A stretch of 64,000 bases of DNA, taken from Chitinophaga oryziterrae (lineage in GTDB: Bacteria > Bacteroidota > Bacteroidia > Chitinophagales > Chitinophagaceae). Numbering within the stretch: position 1 is the first letter of the stretch; each line of letters opens with the position of its first letter. Made by a program: the position numbers and the translations under genes. Positions 54,578 through 63,672 of this stretch are shown one piece after another. The DNA lies in the NCBI RefSeq assembly GCF_009758125.1, contig NZ_WRXO01000013.1:117346-181345 (forward strand), written 5' to 3'. The notes beneath the pieces were generated by a model. That model worked only from the letters and a program-made list of their open reading frames with translations, had not been told where the DNA came from and did not search any database.

Positions 54578-56149
54578 TTATGCTAGTATTTCCAGCAATT
54601 TAGAACCTATCGGAACACCCATACCCGTGCAGGCATCCCATCCTTTTCCTGCTTTATATCCTTTGTTACCTGTTACGGTAATATTATCTCCCTGTATAAT
54701 ATCCCTGCATACGTCTGCGGATGCATATAACTTCGTATGGATAAAGCCGGCCGGACGTTTCAGTTTCTCATTGATCAACGCAATTAAACCCGCCATTAGT
54801 GGTGCTACGGCACTTGTACCGCCAATCACCAGGCTTTGTCCATCCACCAGCACATCATAACCCGTAGCAGGATCAGCCACGGCAGCTATATCCGGTACGC
54901 CACGTCCAGCCTTTTTGGTATGCAGTGAAACCGGTACTTTGCTGGCAGACTGATAATCCGGTAATGGAAATACATCGCTGACGCCGCCACCGGTAGCGCT
55001 GCTATCGTTTTCATGCCATACCACTTCTTCTGTGATCTCGTTGGCCGCATTCACATTTAAACGTGTGCCGCCGCAAGCCACCACATAAGGACTGGAAGCC
55101 GGGAAATCCACATGTACCTGGCCGTCATTTACTCCATCGTTGGAGCCGCTGTCGCCCGCTGCTGCACAAATCGTTACGCCCAGTGCTGCCGCCTCCTGGA
55201 ATACCCCGTTATAGGCCTGCAGGGACTGTTCCGTCCAGTTGGACTCTGCCGATCCCCAGCTGATGGAAATGACGGATGGTTTGTAATGGGTATCATGTAC
55301 GGCCTGGGTAATGGCATTCAGAAATCCGCTATCCGTATTAGGTGCAAAGTATACCGCTATAGTGGCGCCATGTGCCACGGCCCCTGCTACTTCTATATCC
55401 AGCAGAACTTCTCCGTCGGCGCTATCCGGAGTGCTGGGACTATTATGCGCACCATCCACAGAAATGGCCTTTACTTTTGGTTTGGTGAGCTTTAATGATT
55501 TGAAATATTTGGTGATATCGGCTGTCTTATATCCACCGCCTAATTCAATAATGGCGATACACTGACCTTTGCCTGTCACATCAGCAGGATAATCATAAAT
55601 ACGCGCCAGCTGATCAGCGGTAAAAGACGTGCTTACCTGCCGGGCATATGCTATCTGTCCGCTGTTCCTGATCTTGAATTTAGGTGTGGCTATCTGTCTG
55701 TTATCCAGTCCGAATACACCTTCTATAATATTGTCCAGCTCCAGGGGCACCTGCAGTTCTCCGCTACGTGCCCGGAAGATGCAACCTTCTTTATCTTTGT
55801 ATTTGGACACAGCAGTACGGAAGGCGTTTTCCATTTGTGACAAGGTGCCTTGTACTTTTACAGTTCTGGTGTTGGCATCTACTTTTACGAGGGTCAATTC
55901 ACAATGATCTGCAAACTCGGTTACTTTTTCGATGTCTTCTTCCGAAGCACCGTATTCTTTCTGAAATTCTTCCCGCGACAGGTTTTTAAAACCTTTATCA
56001 GTTAATGGATCGGGCAAAGGTTTTTTGGGTTTGATACGGATGGTGACAGTGATTTGCTCGTTCCTGGTAGTGTCGTCGGCTGGCATAGCCTGTGGCGCAG
56101 ACTTAAAACTGCCTTTCAGCGCCACATACTGGTTAAACTGGGATTCCAT
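54578..56149 (-). CDS. Sedolisin-family (S53) peptidase, kumamolisin-like
   Basis: A 523-residue serine-carboxyl peptidase. A Pro-kuma-type activation domain (~30-170; LSREEFQKEYGASEEDIEKV, VQGTLSQMENAFRTAVS) precedes the catalytic domain (~175-523). Visible catalytic residues: Glu247 and Asp251 (GEVLLDIE), Asp333 (AAGDSGS) and Ser446 (GGTSAVAP). The C-terminal Ca-binding region is NKGYKAGKGWDACTGMG. There is no signal peptide, which is also seen in some kumamolisins. It should be an acid-active endopeptidase; export route unclear. It is divergent from the AraC gene at 56282. Confidence 0.93.
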   Translation of the reverse strand: MESQFNQYVALKGSFKSAPQAMPADDTTRNEQITVTIRIKPKKPLPDPLTDKGFKNLSREEFQKEYGASEEDIEKVTEFADHCELTLVKVDANTRTVKVQGTLSQMENAFRTAVSKYKDKEGCIFRARSGELQVPLELDNIIEGVFGLDNRQIATPKFKIRNSGQIAYARQVSTSFTADQLARIYDYPADVTGKGQCIAIIELGGGYKTADITKYFKSLKLTKPKVKAISVDGAHNSPSTPDSADGEVLLDIEVAGAVAHGATIAVYFAPNTDSGFLNAITQAVHDTHYKPSVISISWGSAESNWTEQSLQAYNGVFQEAAALGVTICAAAGDSGSNDGVNDGQVHVDFPASSPYVVACGGTRLNVNAANEITEEVVWHENDSSATGGGVSDVFPLPDYQSASKVPVSLHTKKAGRGVPDIAAVADPATGYDVLVDGQSLVIGGTSAVAPLMAGLIALINEKLKRPAGFIHTKLYASADVCRDIIQGDNITVTGNKGYKAGKGWDACTGMGVPIGSKLLEILA

Positions 56150-56261
56150 GGATATGTTTTTTTAGTGGTTATATGAAGTAAACGTCTTGGATACTCATCT
56201 TGTTGCGCACCCTTAAATCACTCAATAAGCGTGCTAAATCCTGCTTTTTGCAGGAAATGCA

Positions 56262-56269
56262 TATATTTG
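56262..56269 (+). promoter_or_regulatory. Candidate -7 box of the AraC gene
   Basis: TATATTTG fits TAnnTTTG, with CTG 18 nt upstream as a weak -33. The ATG is at 56282, so the leader would be about 8 nt. Confidence 0.35.
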
Positions 56270-56281
56270 ATTTTTGAAAGT

Positions 56282-57187
56282 ATGGAAATCGCCTCAATCG
56301 AAGATTTTTACCGGGATACAGCTTCGCTGATCCCCGAATCTCTTAACAAAGAGATCGGGCATTTTAACGTGTTTAAAATAGCCGATCTTTTCGCTTCCAA
56401 AGACGTGGCCATGCCCTATAATCGCAGGGCCTACTATAAAATCAGCCTGATCAACGGCAGAAATAAGGCCGAATATGCAGATAAAGTGATTGATATTGAG
56501 AAGAATGCGCTGCTGTTCGCCACGCCTAAAATACCTTATTATTATAGTCCCCTGGACGATGATCAATCCGGCTACTTCTGCATTTTCACCGATTCCTTTT
56601 TAGCTAAGAGTAACAGTGGTACTAACCTGGAAGAGTTACCTATTTACCAGCCGGGTGGTTTCCCTATATTTCAGCTAACGGACGAGTCCTACGCTGACAT
56701 CAATCACATCTTTGAGAAGATGTTCAAGGAGCTTTCTTCTGACTATGTATACAAATATGACCTGCTGCGCAATTACCTGCAGGAGCTGATCCATTACGGA
56801 CAAAAACTACAGCCGGTTTCGGCTTTATATCCCACGCATAATGCGTCTGCACGTGTCTCTTCACTGTTTATCGAACTGTTGGAGCGGCAGTTTCCGATAG
56901 ATTCTCCCCGGCAGAAGCTGCAGTTGCGTACAGCCGGTGATTATGCTGATCAGCTGGCGGTGCATGTGAATCATCTGAATAAAGTATTAAAGGAAAATAC
57001 AGGTAAAACCACAACGGAGATCATCAGCAGCAGGGTGGTACAGGAAGCAAAGATCCTGTTAAGGCAAACCGACTGGAGTATTTCTGAGATTGCCTATTGC
57101 CTTGATTTTGAACAGGTGGCGCATTTCTCTACCTTCTTTAAGAAACAGACCTCTATGACTCCACTGGGCTTCCGCAGCTTAAAGTAA
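56282..57187 (+). CDS. AraC-family transcriptional regulator
   Basis: A 301-residue regulator. The start at 56282 (MEIASIEDFYRDTASLIPES) is preferred over an upstream non-ATG codon because the AraC N-terminus usually begins like this and a -7 box lies directly before it. The cupin-like sensor (~25-170; FNVFKIADLFASKDVAMPYN, YKISLINGRNKAEYADK, YYYSPLDDDQSGYFCIF) is followed by a helical linker and the HTH domain (~205-300; NHLNKVLKENTGKTTTEIIS, RQTDWSISEIAYCLDFEQVA, HFSTFFKKQTSMTP). It probably controls the SDR gene at 57700. Confidence 0.93.
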   Translation: MEIASIEDFYRDTASLIPESLNKEIGHFNVFKIADLFASKDVAMPYNRRAYYKISLINGRNKAEYADKVIDIEKNALLFATPKIPYYYSPLDDDQSGYFCIFTDSFLAKSNSGTNLEELPIYQPGGFPIFQLTDESYADINHIFEKMFKELSSDYVYKYDLLRNYLQELIHYGQKLQPVSALYPTHNASARVSSLFIELLERQFPIDSPRQKLQLRTAGDYADQLAVHVNHLNKVLKENTGKTTTEIISSRVVQEAKILLRQTDWSISEIAYCLDFEQVAHFSTFFKKQTSMTPLGFRSLK

Positions 57188-57574
57188 TTCTTCCCTGGTA
57201 AGGTAATAGTGTATGTTCTGTAACTGGTGAACGTGTACAAGCGGCCGTCCATAGGGGATCAGTTCTGCGGTCAGCAGCTGAAAGGAATATCCGTCATCCC
57301 GGAGATACAGGCTGTCTTTGTGGGTGTACTTATAGGAAAACACGTTCTCATCTTCTCCATAATCCTTATCACCTCTTACATATCCAAAACCAATTAAATG
57401 ATCGGCATCCAGTGCGATGGGGTTCACTTTATCCAGCGGTAGCTTGTTTTTGGGTAAAGAGGTACAGTAGATAAAGCCGTCCATGATGCCTTCTACTCTA
57501 AAGCTAGTTTCTATTAAGTACAGATTGTAGTACCATACAAGGTTACCTATGCGTACATCAGCTTCCTCTATCAT
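57179..57574 (-). CDS. Conserved Bacteroidota small protein
   Basis: A 131-residue cytoplasmic protein of a widespread Bacteroidota family also seen in prophages, recognised by RIGNLV near the start, NPIALDADHLIGFGY in the middle and the tail VHVHQLQNIHYYLTREEL. The start is set at 57574 (MIEEADVRIGNLVWYYN) although the frame stays open 47 codons upstream through low-quality sequence. The function is unknown. It overlaps the 3' end of the AraC gene by 9 nt in the antisense direction. Confidence 0.78.
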   Translation of the reverse strand: MIEEADVRIGNLVWYYNLYLIETSFRVEGIMDGFIYCTSLPKNKLPLDKVNPIALDADHLIGFGYVRGDKDYGEDENVFSYKYTHKDSLYLRDDGYSFQLLTAELIPYGRPLVHVHQLQNIHYYLTREELL

Positions 57575-57670
57575 AAGACCTATTTTAATTCTGTTGCAAT
57601 TATACTGGTAATATTTGAATTTTGAAGATGATTGATTGAATGTCGAAAACAAGTTACTCCTGTTGCGTGT

Positions 57671-57678
57671 TAACTTTG
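57671..57678 (+). promoter_or_regulatory. Candidate -7 box of the SDR gene
   Basis: TAACTTTG fits TAnnTTTG. No TTG stands at the usual -33 distance, which would suit an activator-dependent promoter. The ATG is at 57700. Confidence 0.4.
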
Positions 57679-57699
57679 TAACATCAAAAACATAGAAAC

Positions 57700-58446
57700 A
57701 TGAGTAAAATTGCATTAGTCACCGGAGCCAACAGAGGTTTAGGTAAAAACATAGCATTAAGTCTTGCAAAAGATGGGGTAGACATCATTGTAGTGAATCG
57801 TAGTAAAGCTACTGATATCGTAGATGAAATCAAAGCATTGGGCCGGAAAGCGGTAGCTGTTCCGCTGGATATTGCTGATACAAGTAGTTTTGATACTTTT
57901 TATAAAGAGGTAGCAGCGCAGTTAACATCTGAATGGGGGAGACAACAGTTCGATTACCTCGTAAATAATGCGGGTATTGATGCACATTCTTTATTTCATG
58001 AAACAAGGGAAGAGGCATTTGACAGCCTGATGAATGTACATTTCAAAGGCGTGTATTTCCTTACACAGAAAGCTTTGCCTTTTATTGCGGATGGAGGTCG
58101 TATTGTGAATCTTTCCACCGGATTAACACGTTTTGCTACACCTGGGTATGCTGCTTATGCATCTATGAAGGGCGCTATTGAAGTGCTGACAAAATACCTG
58201 GCGAAAGAATTAGGTAGCAGAGGTATTACGGTGAATGCAGTAGCGCCGGGCATTACGCATACAGACTTTACGAAAGCAGCATTTGCGCATAACCCTCAGC
58301 TGGAGACGTTTATGAGTAACAGTACAGCGTTGGGTCGTGTAGGGTTACCGGAAGATATTGGCGGGATCGTAAGATTTTTGTGCAGTGAGGAAGCGCGTTG
58401 GATTACGGCGCAGCGCATAGAAGCGTCCGGAGGGCTGTTTTTGTAG
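57700..58446 (+). CDS. Short-chain dehydrogenase/reductase
   Basis: A 248-residue classical SDR. The NAD(P)-binding motif TGANRGLG is at 8-15, NNAG at 89-92, and the catalytic Ser139, Tyr153 and Lys157 are present (YAAYASMK). The tail GLPEDIGGIVRFLCSEEARW and ASGGLFL is typical. Arg/Ser residues after strand 2 (VVNRSKA) favour NADP(H). The substrate is unknown. The AraC gene upstream on the same strand is its likely regulator. Confidence 0.93.
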   Translation: MSKIALVTGANRGLGKNIALSLAKDGVDIIVVNRSKATDIVDEIKALGRKAVAVPLDIADTSSFDTFYKEVAAQLTSEWGRQQFDYLVNNAGIDAHSLFHETREEAFDSLMNVHFKGVYFLTQKALPFIADGGRIVNLSTGLTRFATPGYAAYASMKGAIEVLTKYLAKELGSRGITVNAVAPGITHTDFTKAAFAHNPQLETFMSNSTALGRVGLPEDIGGIVRFLCSEEARWITAQRIEASGGLFL

Positions 58447-58479
58447 TCTTACCTGTGTATTTAGTCACTTCACCATAAT

Positions 58480-58517
58480 GGAATATCTGCCCTGTGCGGA
58501 TATTCCTTATTTTTATT
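58480..58517 (+). terminator. Terminator of the SDR gene
   Basis: An 11-bp stem with one G-U pair (58480-58490 and 58496-58506), loop CCTGT, followed by TTATTTTTATT. It lies 34 nt after the SDR stop and before the next start, which argues against the upstream ATG at 58478 as a gene start. Confidence 0.82.
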
Positions 58518-58519
58518 GC

Positions 58520-59539
58520 ATGAAGTATTTAGTTCTACTTTTATTTTGTAGTCTTCGTTTATCCGCACAGGATTTCTCTGCTGTAGATAAATATCTGGAG
58601 GACCATATTGCAGAATATGACGATAATGTAGTTGTACTGGTATCTCAGCATGGACGATTGATTTATGAAAAGGAAATCAATTTACGTGCGGATGACAAGA
58701 GAGTCATCGCTTCTGCTTCGAAGTGGTTATCAGGAGCGGTTATCATGTCTCTGGTCGATGACAGGAAACTGGCTTTAACGGATACAGTGGGAAAGTTCCT
58801 CCCTATCTTCACTAAATATCACAAAGGGAATATCACTATAAGGCAGCTGTTTTCCCATACTTCAGGCTTTCCTGGCAATTCCCCGGAGCGATATGAATAC
58901 AGCAAGGAATTGAGCCTGGCAGATGCCGTAGATTCGATTGCTGTGCATACGAAGATGATCAATCCTCCGGGAGTAGCCTTTAACTATGGCAGTGTAAGTA
59001 TGCAGATAGCAGGGAGGATAGCGGAAGTTGTTTCCGGTAAATCGTGGCAGGCGCTTTTTAACGAGAAGATTGCCCGTCCTTGTGATTTAACCGCTAACTA
59101 TTTACTGATGAATTTAAGGAACCCGTTATTAGCAGGAGGGGTACGAACTTCTGCCAATGATTACCTTCATTTTTTAGAGATGATCGTCAATAAGGGAGTA
59201 TATGATCATAAAAGGGTATTAAGTGAGAAGGCGCTTGCAGAGATGCTGAAAGACCAGACAGCCGGCGCTGTTTTTCAGGATACGCCTTATCCGCTTAATC
59301 CTGCATCCCCTACGCCTAAAGATACCGTGAGATATGGGATAGGGAACTGGATTGATGTGCATACTGCGTCAGGGGAGATATGGGAGACCAGCAGTCCGGG
59401 TGCTTTTGGGACACATCCCTGGCAGGATGAGAAGAACGGGATTGCGGGAATCATATTTACACGCAGCAATATCAGGAAAAGTAATGCATCAAGTGTGCAT
59501 GTGAGGGCGATGATCAGGGATATCGTTGCTTCCCATTGA
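58520..59539 (+). CDS. Beta-lactamase/DD-peptidase-like serine hydrolase
   Basis: A 339-residue exported protein (signal MKYLVLLLFCSLRLSA). It is of the class C beta-lactamase / DD-peptidase fold: the nucleophile motif SASK has Ser65 and Lys68, the second motif reads YGS at 156-158 (Tyr present, Asn replaced by Ser), and RQLFSHTSGFPG (108-119) is the typical segment of the family. Such proteins are mostly esterases, D-amino-acid peptidases or lactamases; I cannot choose. The start at 58520 follows the SDR terminator. Confidence 0.88.
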   Translation: MKYLVLLLFCSLRLSAQDFSAVDKYLEDHIAEYDDNVVVLVSQHGRLIYEKEINLRADDKRVIASASKWLSGAVIMSLVDDRKLALTDTVGKFLPIFTKYHKGNITIRQLFSHTSGFPGNSPERYEYSKELSLADAVDSIAVHTKMINPPGVAFNYGSVSMQIAGRIAEVVSGKSWQALFNEKIARPCDLTANYLLMNLRNPLLAGGVRTSANDYLHFLEMIVNKGVYDHKRVLSEKALAEMLKDQTAGAVFQDTPYPLNPASPTPKDTVRYGIGNWIDVHTASGEIWETSSPGAFGTHPWQDEKNGIAGIIFTRSNIRKSNASSVHVRAMIRDIVASH

Positions 59540-59729
59540 TAATCAATTTAAATCAGTTGATACTTAATTAAATATTTACCTTTCCTCCCATCAGTCATCT
59601 GCGTTGATTACCCTGCAAATTGCATATTCCCAAAAATACCAACTAGTTTGTATTTTTTGAGTGCTCCATGTCCTTTATCTTGAGCATAAAATTCCCTAAC
59701 AATCAGGCGAACTACTAACACCCCGCATA

Positions 59730-60512
59730 ATGACCGCAAAGCTATATTCAGCCCTCACTATTCTTACATTTATTATATGCAGTTGTAATAAAAACACAGA
59801 TCAACTACCTCCACCTGACGCTCCTCCGGCAGAACTGGTATTATCTGCCAGATTAAACGGTCTGGCTGTGGTAGACTTCATCTTTCATCAAACCAGGACC
59901 CAATCCCACGATACGGTTTGGCTCTCCCTACGTAACACTTCGGGCGCGGCCATCCCCCGAATGAAATATCTGGTTGAACTCTGTAATGCCGTACCGCAAA
60001 GCTATACAACCTGCAATCTGCAACTGGTGGATACCTTACGGAACACGCTGCAACCAGATGCTACTCTTGAAAAAGTATATACCTGGATAGATAAAAATAT
60101 TAACCTCGATAGTATGCTTATCAATACCGGGATTATTTCCTGTACAGGAGTGGCGCCTCACCCCGTAGCGGGTGTTTATCAATCTACCTATGCCGTATTT
60201 GAGACAGAGGGTAATAACACTGCTTATTATGGTAGTGTCAGGGCATATATTTTTGCTGATGGGGCTACCACATTCCGGCTACAAGGACAGAATGAGGACT
60301 CCTACAACGCCACCGGGCAATTCATTCAGGTCCTTGCTTTTGATGGGTTGTTGAAAAAAGGGAAGGACATACTTTCTCCTTTCCACCTGGACACAGTAGC
60401 TGATAATCAATTGTTAGATACCAGCAATGGTAAGCTAATACTTCGACTGCATCTGACTACTCCTATCTCAGATACGATCCATTCCCTTCTCTTCATTACA
60501 CAACGTATTTAA
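59730..60512 (+). CDS. Lipoprotein of a three-gene secreted cassette, unknown
   Basis: A 260-residue lipoprotein (MTAKLYSALTILTFIICSC, Cys19, then NKNTD). No known domain is recognised. The beta-rich body with regular strands (DTVWLSLRNTSGAAIPRMKY, TYAVFETEGNNTAYYGSVRA) suggests Ig-like modules. It lies 9 nt before the next gene and so heads a probable three-gene operon. Confidence 0.75.
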   Translation: MTAKLYSALTILTFIICSCNKNTDQLPPPDAPPAELVLSARLNGLAVVDFIFHQTRTQSHDTVWLSLRNTSGAAIPRMKYLVELCNAVPQSYTTCNLQLVDTLRNTLQPDATLEKVYTWIDKNINLDSMLINTGIISCTGVAPHPVAGVYQSTYAVFETEGNNTAYYGSVRAYIFADGATTFRLQGQNEDSYNATGQFIQVLAFDGLLKKGKDILSPFHLDTVADNQLLDTSNGKLILRLHLTTPISDTIHSLLFITQRI

Positions 60513-60521
60513 AGATCATAC

Positions 60522-62429
60522 ATGAAATCATACCTGTTATACCCTGTTCTTTTCTTAGTCATGTCTGCTGGAAAAGTATTCTCCCAGGAAAAAGACATAC
60601 AAATCACCCAAACGAAAAAATTTACGGTTTATCATGCGAACGATGGAGGCAATATAGTATTGAACCTGAAAGCAACCTACTATAGTAAAGGAGATACATT
60701 TAAAGTCTTTAAAGATGACCAACCTGTGTTTGGATTATCATCTCCGCTTAACCTGCGCGAATTCCGTGATAGCATAACAAACTTACTCAATGATATTGCC
60801 TCTACCAACGAGTTTTTTTCAGAATATTCACTTAATGAGATTTTTCTCTGGCTGTATTTATTCCGGGTGGACGATAAAGAACCTAATATCGGTTTCCTGA
60901 ACCTGGGTACATTTACCAACCACGATGAAAATAATTCCTCTGCCCGGGTTTTCCTGCTGGATAGCATGAAAAATATCATCAATCATCAAAGAGCTGTCTT
61001 CTCCAATAACAAAATGGCAGTTGTAAGTATGCTCAATCAATATAAAAGTAAAATCGGGGACTCCAATAAAGAATCGTCAGATAAAGCACAGATAAACAAT
61101 TATTTAAAAAGGTTTCATGACGACCCGTTTCCCCAATTGGACTCCGCTGCTTTAGCCGCAATTGGCAATAGAAATAAAAAGGCATCTCCGGAAAATGATC
61201 TGCTGAAAGTTAATGCCGTAGCGTACGAAGCCGCAAGGAAAAACCTATCCGGAGCCAACGAGGCGTTGAGGGCAATGAATATCTTCCCCATCGAAAAGGT
61301 GAGTATCCAGTTCGAGCGGGGATATATTGAACGTATACAAGCCTGGGTGAGGAATAAAACCGGTGGTACAGACATCTATGAAAATACCTATGCTATTGGG
61401 TTCTCATCCATTAATAATTTGAAAGCTTTCCAGCGGACAAAACTCTTTATGAGGAAATCATCTAAAATTGGGTTCAATAGCTGCATTTTTCTGAGTGATG
61501 TAATTGGTAATTACGATAACCTGCTCGACCTATACACCCGTGATTACAGCCCGGCAGATACAGTAATCAACTTCGCCTACCCCGAAGAAATGCCCCTTAT
61601 ATCTTTAAAAAAAGAAAGAAATATCCGTTTATTTGACGGTAAAATCTTCACAGACCTTGGTGGGATAGACCAGGAATCTCCCAATGGACTTGTACAGGTT
61701 GAAATATGCAGAAGATTTAACCTCAATACCTACCGGTGGCAGGCAGGGAAGCGCCAGGATGTAGGCGCTTTTTCTTATCTGAACGTGTACGGTGCACTTT
61801 CTAAGATCGAAGACAAGAAAAAAGTATTACCTCTCCATAATCAGAATACAGTCATCAACAATACGTTAGTTTCGCCATCTTATACCACTAACCTGGACCT
61901 GAGACGATACGAGAACTTCTCTATGGGAGTTGACCTGAATGCTCTTCTCTATGACTACCCGGATATGAAATTCACCGCTTACCTCGACTTTGGTATCAGA
62001 TATGGGCATGTAGTGTTAGGCGACACTATCCGAAATATCGCAGGCGGTATCGTAGCTCCCGGGAAAGACACTTCTTTCTCCGGCCACACCGTTACTTTAA
62101 TGCTTCCGAAGGTCTCAATTGAAATCTTCCAGGAAAGAAGGGTAGGTCTTGTCATGAGTTATAGTTATAACCATACCTACGCCTTTACAAACAATCAGTT
62201 CAAACAGATCATGAGCTATAAAAAATCGGATCTGAATAATATTGTTACAGAAAGAGCTGCACGAAACTCTCATCAGTTAGAATTGCTACTGCGTGTGGAA
62301 ACCTCAGAAAAGAATAACGGGCAAATATTCTTCCGGAGTAGATTTTTCTGGCAACAGGGAGACGCCAATACCTTCTTCTCGCAGATTCAGGTAGGATATG
62401 CCTATAATATTATTTACCGAAATAACTAG
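60522..62429 (+). CDS. Secreted protein with C-terminal barrel-like part, unknown
   Basis: A 635-residue exported protein (signal MKSYLLYPVLFLVMSAGKVFS). I recognise no family. The N-terminal half is mixed alpha/beta and charged (EFFSEYSLNEIFLWLYLFRV, FNRDDKEP-like). The C-terminal ~230 residues look like outer-membrane strands (RRYENFSMGVDLNALLYDYP, MKFTAYLDFGIRYGHVVLG, IQVGYAYNIIYRNN). It may be an outer-membrane anchor or a transporter. It sits between two other unknown exported proteins with gaps of 9 and 2 nt. Confidence 0.72.
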   Translation: MKSYLLYPVLFLVMSAGKVFSQEKDIQITQTKKFTVYHANDGGNIVLNLKATYYSKGDTFKVFKDDQPVFGLSSPLNLREFRDSITNLLNDIASTNEFFSEYSLNEIFLWLYLFRVDDKEPNIGFLNLGTFTNHDENNSSARVFLLDSMKNIINHQRAVFSNNKMAVVSMLNQYKSKIGDSNKESSDKAQINNYLKRFHDDPFPQLDSAALAAIGNRNKKASPENDLLKVNAVAYEAARKNLSGANEALRAMNIFPIEKVSIQFERGYIERIQAWVRNKTGGTDIYENTYAIGFSSINNLKAFQRTKLFMRKSSKIGFNSCIFLSDVIGNYDNLLDLYTRDYSPADTVINFAYPEEMPLISLKKERNIRLFDGKIFTDLGGIDQESPNGLVQVEICRRFNLNTYRWQAGKRQDVGAFSYLNVYGALSKIEDKKKVLPLHNQNTVINNTLVSPSYTTNLDLRRYENFSMGVDLNALLYDYPDMKFTAYLDFGIRYGHVVLGDTIRNIAGGIVAPGKDTSFSGHTVTLMLPKVSIEIFQERRVGLVMSYSYNHTYAFTNNQFKQIMSYKKSDLNNIVTERAARNSHQLELLLRVETSEKNNGQIFFRSRFFWQQGDANTFFSQIQVGYAYNIIYRNN

Positions 62430-62431
62430 TC

Positions 62432-63568
62432 ATGAAACATATCATACTCTTTATATTTCTGATCACTTTCTTCGGAACCTCAGGCCATGGGCAAAACTGG
62501 ACTCCGTGTAAAGGAGAAGGGCCTGTGCTTAAAAAAGCAATGTACTATAAAGATTCAGTAATAATGCTTTATAAAACAATGCTTAAGGATACAACTACCT
62601 ATGATACATTCCATCTTGAAAGAAAACTATACCTTACAGTAACACGAACCTATCATAGAAATGGTTTGGTCACTATTGATACGACCATATCAGCAGGTTT
62701 AAATTACATGAGCAAAAATACGGTTTCTATCTGGGACACCATCACCTTTAAACTACCCAAACCTGGTTCTCCCAAAGACTCAGTAAGAATCCTTAATAGT
62801 CTTCCCATTGATAACCGAACAAGTTCATCTATAACTGATAGCTCTCATGTCACACATAGAGGCACCAGCGATACCGTGCCTTTAACCCGCAAAGCGTTAA
62901 GGACGCTTTATGAAAACGGTTACTATGCAACAGCCCGTCCACCTGCATTTTACGCTGCGCTGAGTTTCATACCGTCCATGGCATATAGAATGATACTGGT
63001 AAACGATCCTCAGTTCAACAAAAATGATCTCCTGGAAAAAAGAAAATTGCAAGAGAAACCTATTTTCGAATTTGCAGCATCCTTGGCTGCGGGTATATTC
63101 ATAAAGAAAAAGCATACACTGTATGCAGAATATCTGTACATAAGGGAAGGCTTCAAGGCCAATCAATCTGCTGTCGATTGGGCCTCAGGTTTGCCCCAGA
63201 CAACCACTGGTAAAAACACCTATACTTTTTATTCACATGGTATTGGAGTAGGCTATATATGTGGCGGTTATCTCAGATCTAATTTCATTACAGACATCGG
63301 TGTATATCTGACCTGGCGAAATACGTACCAGCAAAATCACACCAAAGATTTGTATGATGAAGCTCTCCGGGACCATGCCTGTATTGCAAAAATCGGTATA
63401 GGATACAACATCCGTCTGGGAACTACTCTTTCACTAAAGATCTTACCTGTTATATATTATAACCTGTCCCCTGTGAACAGCGAAACGCTGAAAACCCGTT
63501 TATACAATATCGGTTTGTCAACAGGGATCAGTTTTCACAATGTGAAAAATAAAATACGCTATAAGTAA
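62432..63568 (+). CDS. Secreted barrel-like protein, unknown
   Basis: A 378-residue exported protein (signal MKHIILFIFLITFFGTSGHG). No recognised family. The N-terminal ~155 residues hold Thr/Ser-rich repeats, and the C-terminal half has barrel-like strands with aromatic ends (KKKHTLYAEYLYIREGF, YSHGIGVGYICGGYLRSNFI, LYNIGLSTGISFHN). It starts 2 nt after the preceding stop, so the two are translationally linked. It is the last gene of the cassette. Confidence 0.72.
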   Translation: MKHIILFIFLITFFGTSGHGQNWTPCKGEGPVLKKAMYYKDSVIMLYKTMLKDTTTYDTFHLERKLYLTVTRTYHRNGLVTIDTTISAGLNYMSKNTVSIWDTITFKLPKPGSPKDSVRILNSLPIDNRTSSSITDSSHVTHRGTSDTVPLTRKALRTLYENGYYATARPPAFYAALSFIPSMAYRMILVNDPQFNKNDLLEKRKLQEKPIFEFAASLAAGIFIKKKHTLYAEYLYIREGFKANQSAVDWASGLPQTTTGKNTYTFYSHGIGVGYICGGYLRSNFITDIGVYLTWRNTYQQNHTKDLYDEALRDHACIAKIGIGYNIRLGTTLSLKILPVIYYNLSPVNSETLKTRLYNIGLSTGISFHNVKNKIRYK

Positions 63569-63624
63569 AATAAATTATTGTCGGAGGTGTATTTACAAAA
63601 GCTTAATTGAATTCAACAGACAAG

Positions 63625-63652
63625 AAGGCTCCTGCCAAGCGGCAGGAGCCTT
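63625..63652. terminator. Hairpin after the three-gene cassette
   Basis: A perfect 12-bp stem (63625-63636 and 63641-63652), loop AAGC. The T-run after it is weak on both strands. It lies between convergent coding stretches and probably terminates the cassette. Confidence 0.65.
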
Positions 63653-63672
63653 ATGTACCAGACAACTGATAC

